This document shows, piece by piece, positions 1-10,065 of a DNA stretch of 64,000 bases. Source of the DNA: Malus domestica. Its lineage: Eukaryota; Streptophyta; Magnoliopsida; Rosales; Rosaceae. The position numbers and the translations under genes are program-made. Below the pieces are notes generated by a model. The model was given only the letters and a program-made list of their open reading frames with translations, was not told where the DNA came from and did not search any database. The stretch covers positions 1,116,001-1,180,000 of the forward strand of contig NC_091670.1 of assembly GCF_042453785.1 (NCBI RefSeq), written 5' to 3'. How positions within the stretch are numbered: the stretch's first letter is position 1; every line of letters begins with the position of its first letter.

Positions 1-6
1 GGACGA

Positions 7-657
7 ATGATCAAATGGGCGATAGCATTGGTTGAGTTTGACATCTCCTACCAACCAAAACCAGCCGAAAAAGGTCAAGCAGTAGCAGATTTCATCGCCG
101 ACTTCACATATCCTGTTGACATTGCTTCTACACCTGAAGCAGTAGCTTCATTACCATCGGAAGCTCAGAAAGTAGAATCAACGACCTCAGCATGGAGTCT
201 GTATGTTGATGGCTCATCCAACCAACAGGGCTGTGGAGCAGGACTAGTCTTGACTACGCCCGACAAAGTAGCAATGGAGTATGCTCTTCGTTTCAAATTC
301 AAGGCATCAAACAATGAGGCCGAGTATGAAGCCCTTCTAGCAGGATTACGTTTGGCCAAACACATCGGGGTTAAACAAATTGATATTTTCAGTGACTCCC
401 AATTAGTGGTCAACCAGGTTACCAACAACTTTGATGCTAGGGACAGCTCCATGGCAGCATATCTTGCGCAAACACAACTTTTGCTCAAGCACTTCCACTA
501 CCAGATCACCCAAGTTCCTCGAGCGGCAAACAGTCATGCAGACGCCCTGGCTCGCCTCGCCTCAGCTGTGGAAGACAAGATTGGAAGAAAAATTCATGTC
601 GAACTGTTGGCCAAGCACCATGGTCGCAGAAGTATGCAACTTACAACAGGGGGATAG
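7..657 (+). pseudogene. Ty3/gypsy RNase H region (frameshifted from integrase)
   Basis: The frame encodes the end of the first RNase H/connection region and a second, plant-type RNase H. The conserved acidic motifs are all visible: YVDGSS, NNEAEYEAL, FSDSQLV and the C-terminal NSHADALARLAS. It would degrade the RNA strand of the RNA/DNA hybrid during reverse transcription. Sequence similarity to the polyprotein is kept to about position 611 (HVELLA), after which the frame reads nonsense and stops at 657. The integrase continues in another frame, so a small deletion of a few bases near 612-622 has broken the polyprotein. The ORF is open at its left side only because the window begins there. 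Confidence 0.85.
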
Positions 658-1894
658 TTGGATCACCCCGATCTATACTTTCCTTGCTCATGGCACCCTC
701 CCAAATGATAAAGTCCAGGCTAAGCAAATTCGATACAAGTCTACCCGCTACCTAATCATCAATGATCAACTCTATAAGCGAGGTTTTAGCCTGCCATACT
801 TAAGGTGTCTTACGCCTGCCGAGGCGGAAATCGTCTTTCGGGAAATACATGAGGGAGTCTGTGGAGATCATGCTGGATCTCGGTCCCTAGCACACAAGAC
901 TTTTCGCCAAGGATATTACTGGCCAACACTCCACCAGGATGCCATCAAAGTATCCCGCTCATGTGACAAATGTCAGCGATATGCAACTATTCCTCATTCC
1001 CCTCCAGAGCCTCTTACTCCTATGATCAGCCCTTGGCCCTTCGCCCAGTGGGGACTTGATTTGATCGGCCCAATGCCGGCAGGGAAGGGCAAAGTCTGTT
1101 ACGCAGTCGTTGCAGTGGACTACTTCACAAAGTGGGCCGAAGTAGAACCCTTGGCAACCATTACTGAGGCAAAGATAGAAGACTTCGTGTGGAAGAACAT
1201 CCTTTGTAGATTCGGCATTCCCAATGCGATAGTCACTGACAATGGGCGACAGTTTGACAACAAGAAGTTTAGGTTGTTCTGCTCTAAGTTCAACATCAAC
1301 TTATGCTTTGCCTCTCCAGCTCATCCCCAGTCTAATGGACAAGTTGAGGCCATCAACAAAATAATCAAGCGCACTTTGAAAACCAGCTTGGACAAAGCTA
1401 AAGGCTGTTGGCCAGAATTTGTACCCCAAGTTCTTTGGTCATATCGCACTTCATATCGGACTTCAACAGGAGAAACTCCATTCTCACTTGCCTTTGGCAC
1501 AGAGGCGGTTGTCCCTGTTGAGCTCGAGCAAGCAACATTCCGAGTCCAGAACTACATTCAAAGTGAAAATGACAAACAACTCACCCTCAACTTGGATTTA
1601 GTCGAGGAACACAGAAACCAAGCTCACTTGAGGAATGTCGCCTACAAGCAGCGCATCTCGAACTATTATGACTCTAGGGTCAAGCCTCGTTCTTTCAAAA
1701 TAGGAGACTGGGTCTTAAAAAAAAGATTACTCTGCGACAGAGTCCCGAGTGAAGGCACACTTAGTCCAAACTGGGATGGACCGTATGAAGTCATTGGCAT
1801 CAGTCGCCCTGGCTCTTACACACTTAGAAGCTCCGATGGCAAGACCCTTGGCCATCCATGGAACGCTGATCACTTGAAGTACTACTACAAATAG
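612..1894 (+). pseudogene. Ty3/gypsy integrase
   Basis: The downstream part of the polyprotein begins in a new frame at about 612 (PSTMVAEV). It shows an HHCC zinc-binding N-terminus (HEGVCGDH ... CDKCQRYA), a DDE catalytic core (LDLIGPMP, IVTDNGRQFD, NGQVEAINKIIKR) and a C-terminal module near LSPNWDGPYEVIG. It ends at a natural stop just after HLKYYYK. The integrase would insert the element cDNA into chromosomes. All three catalytic acidic residues are present, so this domain is little decayed. Only the frame break upstream separates it from RNase H. This copy is probably not autonomous but is young enough to be read easily. Confidence 0.88.
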
Positions 1895-2103
1895 ACTCAC
1901 GATGTACAAATGTTGAGCTATAGCCGTTCGGCATCCTATGTAATGAAGGCCATTTGGCAATGAATTCAATAAAGAGGTAATTTAGCCAACTCAGCCCTCA
2001 CTCTTTTACATTCATAGCAAGCGATGCCGGAACCCTTCTCAATCAGAAAGCAATCCGTCTTCCACAGTCACTACAAAACAAGCAAATGAAGACCGTGTCA
2101 AGC

Positions 2104-2105
<2 letters not shown>
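1895..2105 (+). other. post-pol non-coding leader of the 3' region
   Basis: A short stretch between the integrase stop and the poly(A)/minisatellite block. No ORF or RNA gene is seen. Confidence 0.5.

Positions 2106-2138
<33 letters not shown>
2106..2138 (+). repeat. internal 33-nt poly(A) tract
   Basis: Thirty-three consecutive A residues lie 210 bases after the integrase stop and directly before the minisatellite. It could be a slippage-expanded A-rich repeat unit or a relic of a polyadenylated insertion. No target duplication was seen. Confidence 0.9.
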
Positions 2139-2139
<1 letters not shown>

Positions 2140-2520
2140 AGCTTCATCCAAAAAGCTTCACCCGAAAAGCTTCACCTCCAAAGCTTCACCCACAAAGCTT
2201 CACCTAAAAAGCTTCACCCAAAAAGCTTCACCCGAAAAGCTTCACCTAAAAAGCTTCACCCAACAAGCTTCACCCGAAAAGCTTCACCTCCAAAGCTTCA
2301 CCCACAAAGCTTCACCTAAAAAGCTTCACCCACAAAGCTTCACCAAAAAAAAAACTTCACCCGAAAAGCTTCACTTAAAAAAGCTTCACCTACAAAGCTT
2401 CACCTAAAAAATCTTCACCTAGAAAGCTCCCTCTACATACTTTCACCATCAAAGCTTCACCATCAAAGCTTCACCTAGAAAGCTTCAACACCAAAGCTTC
2501 ACCTACAAAGCTTCAACACA
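2139..2520 (+). repeat. 14-bp minisatellite built on AAAGCTTCACC
   Basis: About 25 tandem units of 14 bases share the core GCTTCACC and vary in the four to six bases between cores (CCGAAA, CTCCAA, CCACAA, CTAAAA). Nearly every unit carries a HindIII site (AAGCTT). Order degrades towards the right (GCTTCAAC, CTTTCACC). It is part of the gypsy 3' UTR. A single further AAGCTTCAAC-like unit appears near 4,096. Confidence 0.92.
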
Positions 2521-3042
2521 AAACCTTGCTCCAAATAAACAAATTTTGTTCACAAAACCCAAGATGCCCTTGAACTTGTACAAAAACATTTGGGTAAACA
2601 TAAACATTTTTTGTTTTACACCCACAAGGGCCCAAAATTTTCCTTCTTATTTATTCACTTATATATGTTCCCAAACATATTATAATAGATCCAACAACAA
2701 GCCAAAGTCCCAAGTTTCATAATGGACAAAAGTACAAGCAATTCATCAATAATGAAGGTGCTACAAAAATTGGAATCTGCCCCAAAATAGAAATCCAACC
2801 CAAGAGACTTTTTCTCTCTCTCCCTCTTCCGCCTCCTTTCATCTATCAAATTTCTGCAACCTCTGCTCTTCTCCAATGGAGCTGAATTTTGGACACCCTA
2901 TAGTTCTTGAGCATATGAACAACTTTCAAGAAGGAACCATTTCTGTTTGAGCGACGGAAATTAAAGTGTTGAAGCTCCAAACATGATAGTCGGCTTCTTG
3001 CAGATTTCGAAGCTGTTGTGATGTTTCGAAGATCTGGAAATA
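2521..3042 (+). other. gypsy 3' UTR, no recognised feature
   Basis: AT-rich sequence between the minisatellite and the 181-bp repeat. A CT-rich patch is present near 2,810-2,840. Nothing coding is recognised. Confidence 0.5.
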
Positions 3043-3665
3043 TTTAACCGTTATTTCATCCTGAATTTTTGATATGTTATGAAAGAGTCGATGAGGAACA
3101 ACTTCAATGAAGAAAGCATACCGATCTGAACAAGAGAAAATGGAGTTTCGAAGCTCACAACAAATCTGACGGGTTGACAGAAAAATAATAACCCGTCATT
3201 CATCATACCTGGATTTCTGGAGTTATACTGCTCCGAGGGATCTCAAATTTGGATATGTTGTAGTTCACAAGCTGAGGAACAACTTCAATGAAGAAAGCAT
3301 GCTGATCGGAGCAAGAGAAAATAGAGTTTCAAAGCTCACAACAAATCTGACGGGTTGACAGACAAATGATAAACAGTCACTCATCATACCTGGATTTCTG
3401 GAGTTATACTGCTCCGAGGGACCTCAAATTTGGATATGTTGTAGTTCACAAGTTAAGGAACAACTTCGATGAAGAAAGTATGTTGATCTGAACAAGAGAA
3501 AATGGAGTTTCGAAGCTCACAACAAGTCTGACGGATTAACAGAACATTGATGAACAGTTACTCATCATACTTGAATTTCTGAAGTTGTACTACTCCGATG
3601 GATCTCAAATTTGGATATGTTGTAGTTCACAAGATAAGGAAAAACTTTCATGAAGACGACTTTGC
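3043..3665 (+). repeat. 181-bp tandem repeat, about 3.3 copies
   Basis: The phrase GAGGAACAACTTCAATGAAG and its variants recurs at about 3,093, 3,274, 3,455 and 3,636, exactly 181 bases apart. Each unit contains a common order of sub-motifs: GGATATGTTGTAGTTCACAA, AACAAGAGAAAATGGAGTTT and TCTGACGGGTTGACAG. Copies differ by scattered substitutions. A period near 180 bp is typical of plant centromeric and other satellites, and Tat-group 3' UTR repeats are a known source of such satellites. Confidence 0.9.
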
Positions 3666-4270
3666 AATCTGAGCTATAGAGAAAGGTGTTATCTTGCATC
3701 CACTCAGGCTGATTAGTGGAAACGAAAAGCAATTCCACCAAAGAAAAGATGAAAAAGAGAGAAAAGCCACTAATTGCACTTGATCTTGTCTAGTCAATAG
3801 CATGCAACATCAAACACACAAAAGTTGGAAATATTTTTAGATAAAGCATATACGAATGTGTGACATCGAAACAAGAATTCGTTACTTTGACAAATTAGTA
3901 ACACGCGAGACACCTCATTCGGCAACTCTCTTCGCCTGAAGACTTGGGGGACTCCCACCATATGCTACTGCACCTTGATACTCGGCAGTCTCACAACCAC
4001 TCAGTGACTTGGATTTTTCAAGTCTCCAACCGAGAAGTTTTCCTCACTCGGGAAATTAAGGGAACACTACCTCAAACTACATGCTTCACTCACAAAGCTT
4101 CAACAATACAGGTTTCAACAAAAGCAAAAATTCAAAGAACTTTATGAAGAAGGCTTTGGTGTATTTAACACAATATGTTGAAATGAAGCAAAGCTTATTT
4201 ATTAATATTTTCGATAAGCCACAAATATGTACATATACATGAGTCAAAATAAACAAACAAAAGGGAGCCT
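3666..4270 (+). other. gypsy 3' region with an LTR-like motif block
   Basis: Contains GACTTGGGGGACTCC at about 3,942 and a CCAACCGAGAAGTTTTCCTC block at about 4,027. Related blocks recur at 6,859 and 7,080 in the presumed 3' LTR region. This suggests duplicated LTR-type sequence inside the 3' UTR. No protein is recognised. Confidence 0.45.
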
Positions 4271-4945
4271 TCACAAAGGTTGCTTAGGGGAAGTCTCAGC
4301 AGTCGGTAGAGCCCCAGAAAGAGAAAGCACCAGAGGGTGGTTATCCGGAGCCTCAGTACTTGACAAAACCCCAAAAGGAGGAGGCATTGGAGGTTCATCA
4401 TTTGAAGCTTCATTACCAGGTACAGCCCCAGAGGACGAAGGCAATAAATGCCTTTGGAACAAACCCACAAACCGCTGATGATCAAGTAAAACCTTACCAT
4501 CAGATTCCTTCATCTGGTCAAGCTTCCTCTTCATGTTTGTAGCATAGTCATGGGCGAGCCGGTGCAACTGCTTATTCTCATGCTTGAGCCCTCTAATCTC
4601 CTGTTTGAGACTCATCACTTCAGCAGCCAATGATTCAACTTGGCGGGTTCTAGCAAATAGGCGTTGGGCCATATTAGACACAGAATCTGCACACTGAACA
4701 CTAAGAGCCAAAGAGTCCTTAACAGCCAACTCATCAGACCGTTTGGAAAGTAGTCTGTTATCTTTGGGAGTGAGAAGGTTCCTGGCCACCACTGCAGCGG
4801 TCATATCATTCTTCATCACAGAATCCCCAACGGTAAGAGGACCAGTAGGGGATATGAAGGATGGGCGCCATATGTTGTCTGGAGAAGGCGTGGCTGTCTC
4901 TTCTCCAAGGTTCAAGTCAAAACGACTGTCGGAGGGTCCAGACAT
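4271..4945 (-). CDS. antisense ORF of Tat-type retrotransposon (coiled-coil protein)
   Basis: An intact 224-residue ORF runs opposite to pol, between integrase and the 3' LTR. The first in-frame ATG is at 4,945; the codon two upstream is TTG. Residues 1-60 are polar with an acidic FDLNLGEE segment. Residues about 92-165 form a heptad-like coiled coil (RQVESLAAEVMSLKQEIRGL and on). The tail is rich in proline, serine and alanine. No catalytic or membrane segment is seen. Antisense ORFs in this position are known from Tat-lineage elements; their function is unknown. Conservation of an open frame amid repeat-filled DNA suggests selection at the family level. I do not assign a function. Confidence 0.7.
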   Translation of the reverse strand: MSGPSDSRFDLNLGEETATPSPDNIWRPSFISPTGPLTVGDSVMKNDMTAAVVARNLLTPKDNRLLSKRSDELAVKDSLALSVQCADSVSNMAQRLFARTRQVESLAAEVMSLKQEIRGLKHENKQLHRLAHDYATNMKRKLDQMKESDGKVLLDHQRFVGLFQRHLLPSSSGAVPGNEASNDEPPMPPPFGVLSSTEAPDNHPLVLSLSGALPTAETSPKQPL

Positions 4946-5085
4946 TTTCAAATGTGTTGAAGAGGGAAGAGGTCAGACAAATCAAGATCTTAGAAGTGCA
5001 AGAAATGAGCTTCTACTGGTAGAGATTCAAGTGTGCTGTGGAACTTAATGCCAGCCTCTATAAAAATCTGCACTCGACGGAGCTT

Positions 5086-5265
5086 CAGAAATCGAAGAGG
5101 CGTTTGCTTTCTCAAAAGCTGGACTGCTCAGAGACCACGAGGGCCGATCTCAGAAATCGAAGAGGCGTTTGCTTTCTCAAAAGCTGGGCTGCTCAGAGAC
5201 CACGAGGGCCGATCTCAGAAATCGAAGAAGCACCTGCTTTTTCAGCCTCGTCAGCACCTGTCACA
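5086..5265 (+). repeat. 65-bp tandem repeat, two full copies plus a partial
   Basis: Units start at 5,086 and 5,151 with CAGAAATCGAAGAGGCGTTT and differ at one base (GGACTGC against GGGCTGC). A third, diverged unit starts at 5,216 and fades after about 30 bases. The near identity of the two full units points to recent duplication. Confidence 0.92.
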
Positions 5266-5385
5266 TGCACAATCAGCTTTGCGGAAATTACGGGCACTCT
5301 GTTGAAGATTTCTGGTGAAGTAGAAAGCACGTGAATCTTACTGATCAATCATCGCTCTCCATATGCACCATCAACTCCTCGGGTA

Positions 5386-6005
5386 CCACATATAACTTTG
5401 TCAAAGATCTCTGACAAAGTTTAGGCACGAGAATTTCGAAGTTCCAGCTACCCTACTATTACCCATAAGGGTAAAGGAACAGCACCACTGCTTGACAACT
5501 GGAAAGTCCCTATGTGTGTCGACCTCCGTGTTTTGCGGCAGGACAGGTTGGCAAGAACGTCCAACCTTTACTCACATTCGAGAAAAGACTCCCAACATAA
5601 TTACTTTCTCAAAAACCGGAGTAGCACCGCTTTCCGAATCTCGAGAGTCAGATCCTCGACGGGATTGCTTGTTCGAAAACCGAAGAGGCACAACTCTCAG
5701 AACTTCGAGAGCCAGATTTCCTTAGATAAAGCTTGTCTGTAATCTCCACACGTAATATCAGCTTTCCAGATACCACATACCACTTTTTCAAAGTGCTCTG
5801 ACAAAATTAAAACACGTGAAGCTGGCAGCTCCCACTACATTGCTGTGACCAAGAAGGGTAAAGGAATAGCATTACTACTTGTTATTGGGAAATCCCTATA
5901 TACATTGACCTCCCTCCTCAACGGACAGGCAAACCTGCAAAAATGCTCAACCCTTTCTCGCATTCGAAAAGGCACCCTCAACATAACCTCTCGAAATACT
6001 CAGCT
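5386..6005 (+). repeat. diverged ~385-bp tandem duplication
   Basis: The block starting TACCACATATAACTTTGTCA at 5,386 recurs at about 5,771. The following parts (GGGTAAAGGAA, TCGACCTCC, CTCACATTCGAGAAAAGACT) recur in the same order about 385 bases on. The copies are clearly diverged with small indels. Confidence 0.7.
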
Positions 6006-6049
6006 TTATTTCCCCCCGATAATACCTCAGCAAATAAGCCACACCAAGA

Positions 6050-6690
6050 ACAAGAGTATCTCATATCATCAGGGTCGAAAGCAAGAGTATCCCATATCAT
6101 GCTTTCTCCCTGTCTTTGTCTTTGTCCTTGTCCACACCTGCAGGACAAGGAGAAAGAGAGCAGTCAGTCGGAACCTGAAATCAAACCTCCAATTTGGAAC
6201 TGACTGCCTGGAGCCTTTGCCTGGTTGCTTACTTAGCATTGCTCTCGAGTACTCATCCTCAACTGCTGTCAAGGTCACGAATTCCACCGGCAAATACCTC
6301 ATGACAGTTGATCAGATATTGGCTCTTTACACTGAAGCTGCCAAGCGTGGATGAGTCACTATGAAGGAATGTTCTGAAGGACCATTTAAATGCAAAGGTT
6401 GCACACCACTTCTGCCATGCAAAAGATTGAAGCAGAAGGTTCAACGGTGAGCTGAAACAGATCACTACAGCACGACACATTTCCATACCACATTCATTAT
6501 TCCGTCAACAGCAAAAGTATCCCATATCATCAAGGTCGAACGTACTCTAGATTTGATGGACTTGTTTTGACCCTCAAATTTTTGAGTCGGCCTTATACTC
6601 TGAAGGGCACCAGAAAACCCTCCAGCACAGTTCAAGAATAAGCCTGTGGAAAGTTACTTCTTCAAAAGCAAAAGTATCTCATATCATCTC
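6050..6690 (+). repeat. dispersed GCAARAGTATCYCATATCAT motif, four copies
   Basis: A 20-base phrase of the form CAAGAGTATCYCATATCAT occurs near 6,051, 6,080, 6,511 and 6,667, often followed by CAGGGTCGAA or CAAGGTCGAA. It is a dispersed repeat of the gypsy 3' UTR. Role unknown. Confidence 0.7.
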
Positions 6691-6849
6691 TTATCCATTT
6701 GCTTCTCCTTATCCTGGCAGTTGAATGAGAGACAAGGAGAATGAGAACAATCAACCGGAAGCCGAAGTCAAACCTCTGATCCTGGGTTGCTTACTTGGAA
6801 GTTTGACTGCTTACCTTGTCTGTCACCTCTTTCGGCAGATCTCCTAGCT

Positions 6850-7632
6850 CGGCGACTTGGGGGACTCCTACTATAGGGTTTGTATCACACTTGACTAAGC
6901 CCGAAACTACAACTAAGCTTCAAGTGAAATTGATACATTACCTTGTGCGTCAACATCAGCTAAATACACCATTCCCGGATGAAGGAAAGGTACTTCCAGA
7001 GAAGGGCAGATGAAGATCAGACCACACTTCGGTACTTAGAAGTTTCGTGATTACTCAAGGGATTGGATCTTGCAAGTCCCCAACCGAGGAGTTTCCCTCA
7101 CTCGGGAACTTAGGGGAGCACTGTTTGTACCATACTTGACCAATCCCGAAACTACCGAGCACCGGCCAACGCTATACTGTCAAGGACCCAGAAGAGTTCC
7201 CCTCCGACCAGGAGGCCAATCACTACTGACACGTGTTAAGATTAGAAGCCAATCAGAGTGCAGCACGTGTCAACATCAAGAACCAATCATAACATGACAC
7301 ATGTCAATGTGACAAAGCTACAAGTTTTTCTATAAATAGGGGTCATTCCCCCACAATATTGTCGAATGCCATTTGTGTTAAATCATTCACAAGAACTCAC
7401 TAAATTGAGAGCTTGATCCTTTGTACTTGTGTAAGCCCTTCACTACTAATAAGAACTCCTCTACTCCGTGGACGTAGCCAATCTGGGTGAACCACGTACA
7501 TCCTGTGTTTGCTTCTCTGTCTCTATTCATTTACGTACTTATCCTCACTAGTGACCGAAGCAACCAAGCGAAGGTCATAAAACCTGACACTTTCTGTTGT
7601 ACCAAAGTCTTCGCTGATTTTGTGCATCAACA
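6850..7632 (+). mobile_element. 3' LTR region of the Tat-like element
   Basis: The segment contains CGACTTGGGGGACTCCTAC (purine-rich core), a TATA box TATAAATAGG at 7,331 and an ending GTGCATCAACA at about 7,632, after which unrelated gene-fragment sequence begins. The left limit is uncertain because no second LTR is available for comparison. The TATA box suggests transcription starts near 7,360. Treat the left edge as approximate. Confidence 0.5.
7331..7340 (+). promoter_or_regulatory. TATA box of LTR
   Basis: TATAAATAGG preceded by a G/C-mixed block with CACGTG-like motifs (GACACGTGTTA at about 7,228 and GCACGTGTC at about 7,263). Confidence 0.55.
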
Positions 7633-8239
7633 ATCTCTAATGCAAAAAGAACTTGAAAGCAGACATTTTTGGACAGATGCATCTTCCCCAGCAAGCCTTG
7701 CACCTCATCAAATCTCTGCTGCTCCATAAATGAATTAATGAAGATGATCATCAAGAGAAGATCTTCCATTTCTGTTTAAGTATTCCTTCAAATAGTTTTT
7801 CCCTATCCTCCTACACAACAACATTAGTAAACTCAATAATTTAATGATTATAGTAATGTAAAACAAGATAATTTTAATACATAAGAATAGAACCTCCAAC
7901 AATATGCAATTGAAATATAAGTTTTTCCACTATAAGAACATCACCGTACCTTGAAATTCTGGACATCAGTAAGTGGATAAGCAAGACAAAAGTTGGTACT
8001 TACAACAACAAAAGTTGATAATTATCCTAAATAATGTCATTTTGGCCTACAAGAGATCGCAAACCAAGTCACATTTTCACCAAGGATGGGAAGTTCATGA
8101 GTTGGAGGGCAAACATATTTCATAGTGGTCAGAGAAAGTAAACTTCAGAAAGAAAAAGAAATGTGCAAGGTTTTGAGAGGATAGATGTACACATGTCTCA
8201 CCTGGCTTGCAACAAGGAGAACTGCATTGGCATTTTCTT
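7633..8239. other. sequence between the gypsy LTR and the gene fragment
   Basis: AT-rich sequence. An open minus frame of about 60 codons near 7,640-7,769 was not matched to any family. Possibly 3' part or 3' flank of the decayed gene to the right. Confidence 0.3.
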
Positions 8240-9698
8240 TCTTGTAATTTATCTAAATGTGTTTTTGTCACCATTGCAACCCGATCAATGTATGGCTCGG
8301 TATATTTCTTAGCTTCCTGCAATAACACAGAAATGCCATAAGAAAGAATTCCATCCACCAAATCCATATATTTAAAAAGTTCGCTTGAGGGGCTCACCTG
8401 AATGTAAGGATCTGCCATATTTTGTGCCTTGAAAACAAGTGGTCATATAGAACTCTTTGATGAACGATATACATCAACAGTTTTTGTAGTGACTAATCAA
8501 ATGTTTGGTTCAAGATAGGCTTTGAATTCCAAAGACTGTTTCTTCAACCTTGGGATCCAGTTCTTCAAATTAAAAGAGGAAGAATTAGAAAGGTTGCCAA
8601 CTTGGTTCAATATCTCAAATAGAAAAGTTGAATGTACACTAATTGTTCAGAAAAGAGGAAGATGTCAAACACCAAAGCTGAGTCTAATGACTTCAGAATT
8701 TATTAGTAAGATAGGCTCTTGCTGCTTTATGTTCCTCTTCAGAACTCGAGTTTTGAAACTCAAATTTTGCCACTTAATCCCATAAAACGCAACTTGTGTC
8801 TCACTTTGTATTTTGTATTATATGAAGAAGAGTTGGGGATAACATATTGTTCTGATTCTTTCAACGATGATCCCAGCCCAACCCTTACCATGAGCTTTCA
8901 TTTTTAAGGCCTGAGGACAAACAAATAAATGAATACTTGGCTATTCCAGTTTATTCACCTGGCAAGTGAACATCTTTATTGGAGAAGTTTAACGAATAAA
9001 GTTTGGAATATCAGACACACCTTTTCAATTCCCAGATTGAAGGCTGGTCTTCCAAGCTCATTCCAGTAAGTCACAATGTACGTCTGCACATAAATATTGT
9101 GTCATGAAATTAGACTGACATTGTTATCCAACTAATCTGCGTGGATTTACCTGAAAATAATCTACATGAACTCCAAATGTATGTGGAAGCCATCCTCCAT
9201 GGACCTGATCATGGGTCATAGCAGGATTTAACTATTGGCAGTATGGTGAACTTAATTTTAAAGTACTTGTAAATGGTAACAAGAACATGATACGCTTCAC
9301 TGTTATTCAAGCTTAAAAGTTTGCATATGATTAATAAGAGATGGGGCCATAACAGAATCCACCTTTAGGCAATTGATAAATTTACTAATTGACTAGTCTC
9401 ACTAAACGAGGTAAAGACACAAGAATTAAACCTAAAGTGATAACAACAACGTTACCAACAACAGCAGGCATTAGAAAATTATAGCATTACCATTTCCTTA
9501 CCTTAGTCAAATCTTCAAATATCGAAGAAATCCCAAACTTCTCCTTCACCATTTCTTTCTGAGATATCAAAAAAATTAATACCATATAGCAATTGATAGT
9601 TTCAGGTAGCAAATAAACGGACAACAAACCTCTGCAACTTGAAGATCATGTTCAGTTTTCCGAATTCCAGTCTTTTGTTCATCATTTACTTTTCAAAG
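8240..9698 (-). pseudogene. At2g24420/At4g31340-like coiled-coil gene, decayed exon series
   Basis: Five consecutive exons with GT-AG boundaries can be read on the minus strand. They are 9,698-9,630 (VNDEQKTGIRKTEHDLQVAE), 9,558-9,502 (KEMVKEKFGISSIFEDLTK), 9,204-9,151 (VHGGWLPHTFGVHVDYFQ), 9,083-9,021 (TYIVTYWNELGRPAFNLGIE) and 8,427-8,398 plus 8,316-8,243 (MADPYIQ, EAKKYTEPYIDRVAMVTK). The WLPxW-VH...YWNExGxPA order and the later PYIDxVA segment match my memory of the C-terminal half of the plant family annotated as DNA-repair-ATPase-related or myosin-like. The first exon has a one-base loss (frame breaks at EK|VNDE). The N-terminal coiled-coil exons, the exon between 9,021 and 8,427 and the membrane-spanning tail are not seen. 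It is a fragment or pseudogene, not an active gene. Confidence 0.6.
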
Positions 9699-10065
9699 CT
9701 GAAAAAGAATAGAAAGAGAGATTAAATTGGCCAATTAAATTACACTAAAGTCTGCTTTTACAAAGAAATTTTGCACCCATGGAAAATTAAACTTGATTAC
9801 AGATTGTCTAGTTGTATACACCATGTAGGACCTTGACCGCAGAACTCCACAATGAAGGGATATCTGATCTACAACTCCATAGATATTTAAAAGCTTTCAG
9901 AACTAATCAAAACAATTCAAAATAACATCAAATCCTACGAGAAAACAGCTTCTCTTAAAAACACGCGATTACTAAAAGAAATAATATTGTATATCCATGG
10001 CACCTGAACAACCAACACATGTTTACAAGTATACAATTGTACTTTAAAAATGAAAGGAGATAAAG
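9699..10065. other. spacer between two gene fragments
   Basis: AT-rich sequence. The missing 5' exons of the minus-strand gene are not found here. Confidence 0.5.

Larger units (their letters stand above)
1..7632 (+). mobile_element. Ty3/gypsy LTR retrotransposon, Tat-like lineage, 3' portion
   Basis: The window opens inside the pol region of a gypsy element. RNase H is followed by a zinc-finger integrase with a GPY/F-like C-terminus, then a long non-coding 3' region, then a 3' LTR with a TATA box at 7,331. The element order RNase H-integrase is Ty3/gypsy. The second plant-type RNase H, the antisense ORF before the 3' LTR and the tandem-repeat-rich 3' UTR are traits known for the Tat/Ogre group. 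The left half (gag, protease, reverse transcriptase, 5' LTR) lies outside the window. The right end at 7,632 is inferred from a terminal CA followed by unrelated sequence. The flanking duplication cannot be checked because the left end is missing. Confidence 0.8.

Noticed and set aside
8481-8492. TTTTTGTAGTG as another CACTA terminus
   Set aside because: No subterminal repeats, no partner end and it lies inside the decayed gene fragment.
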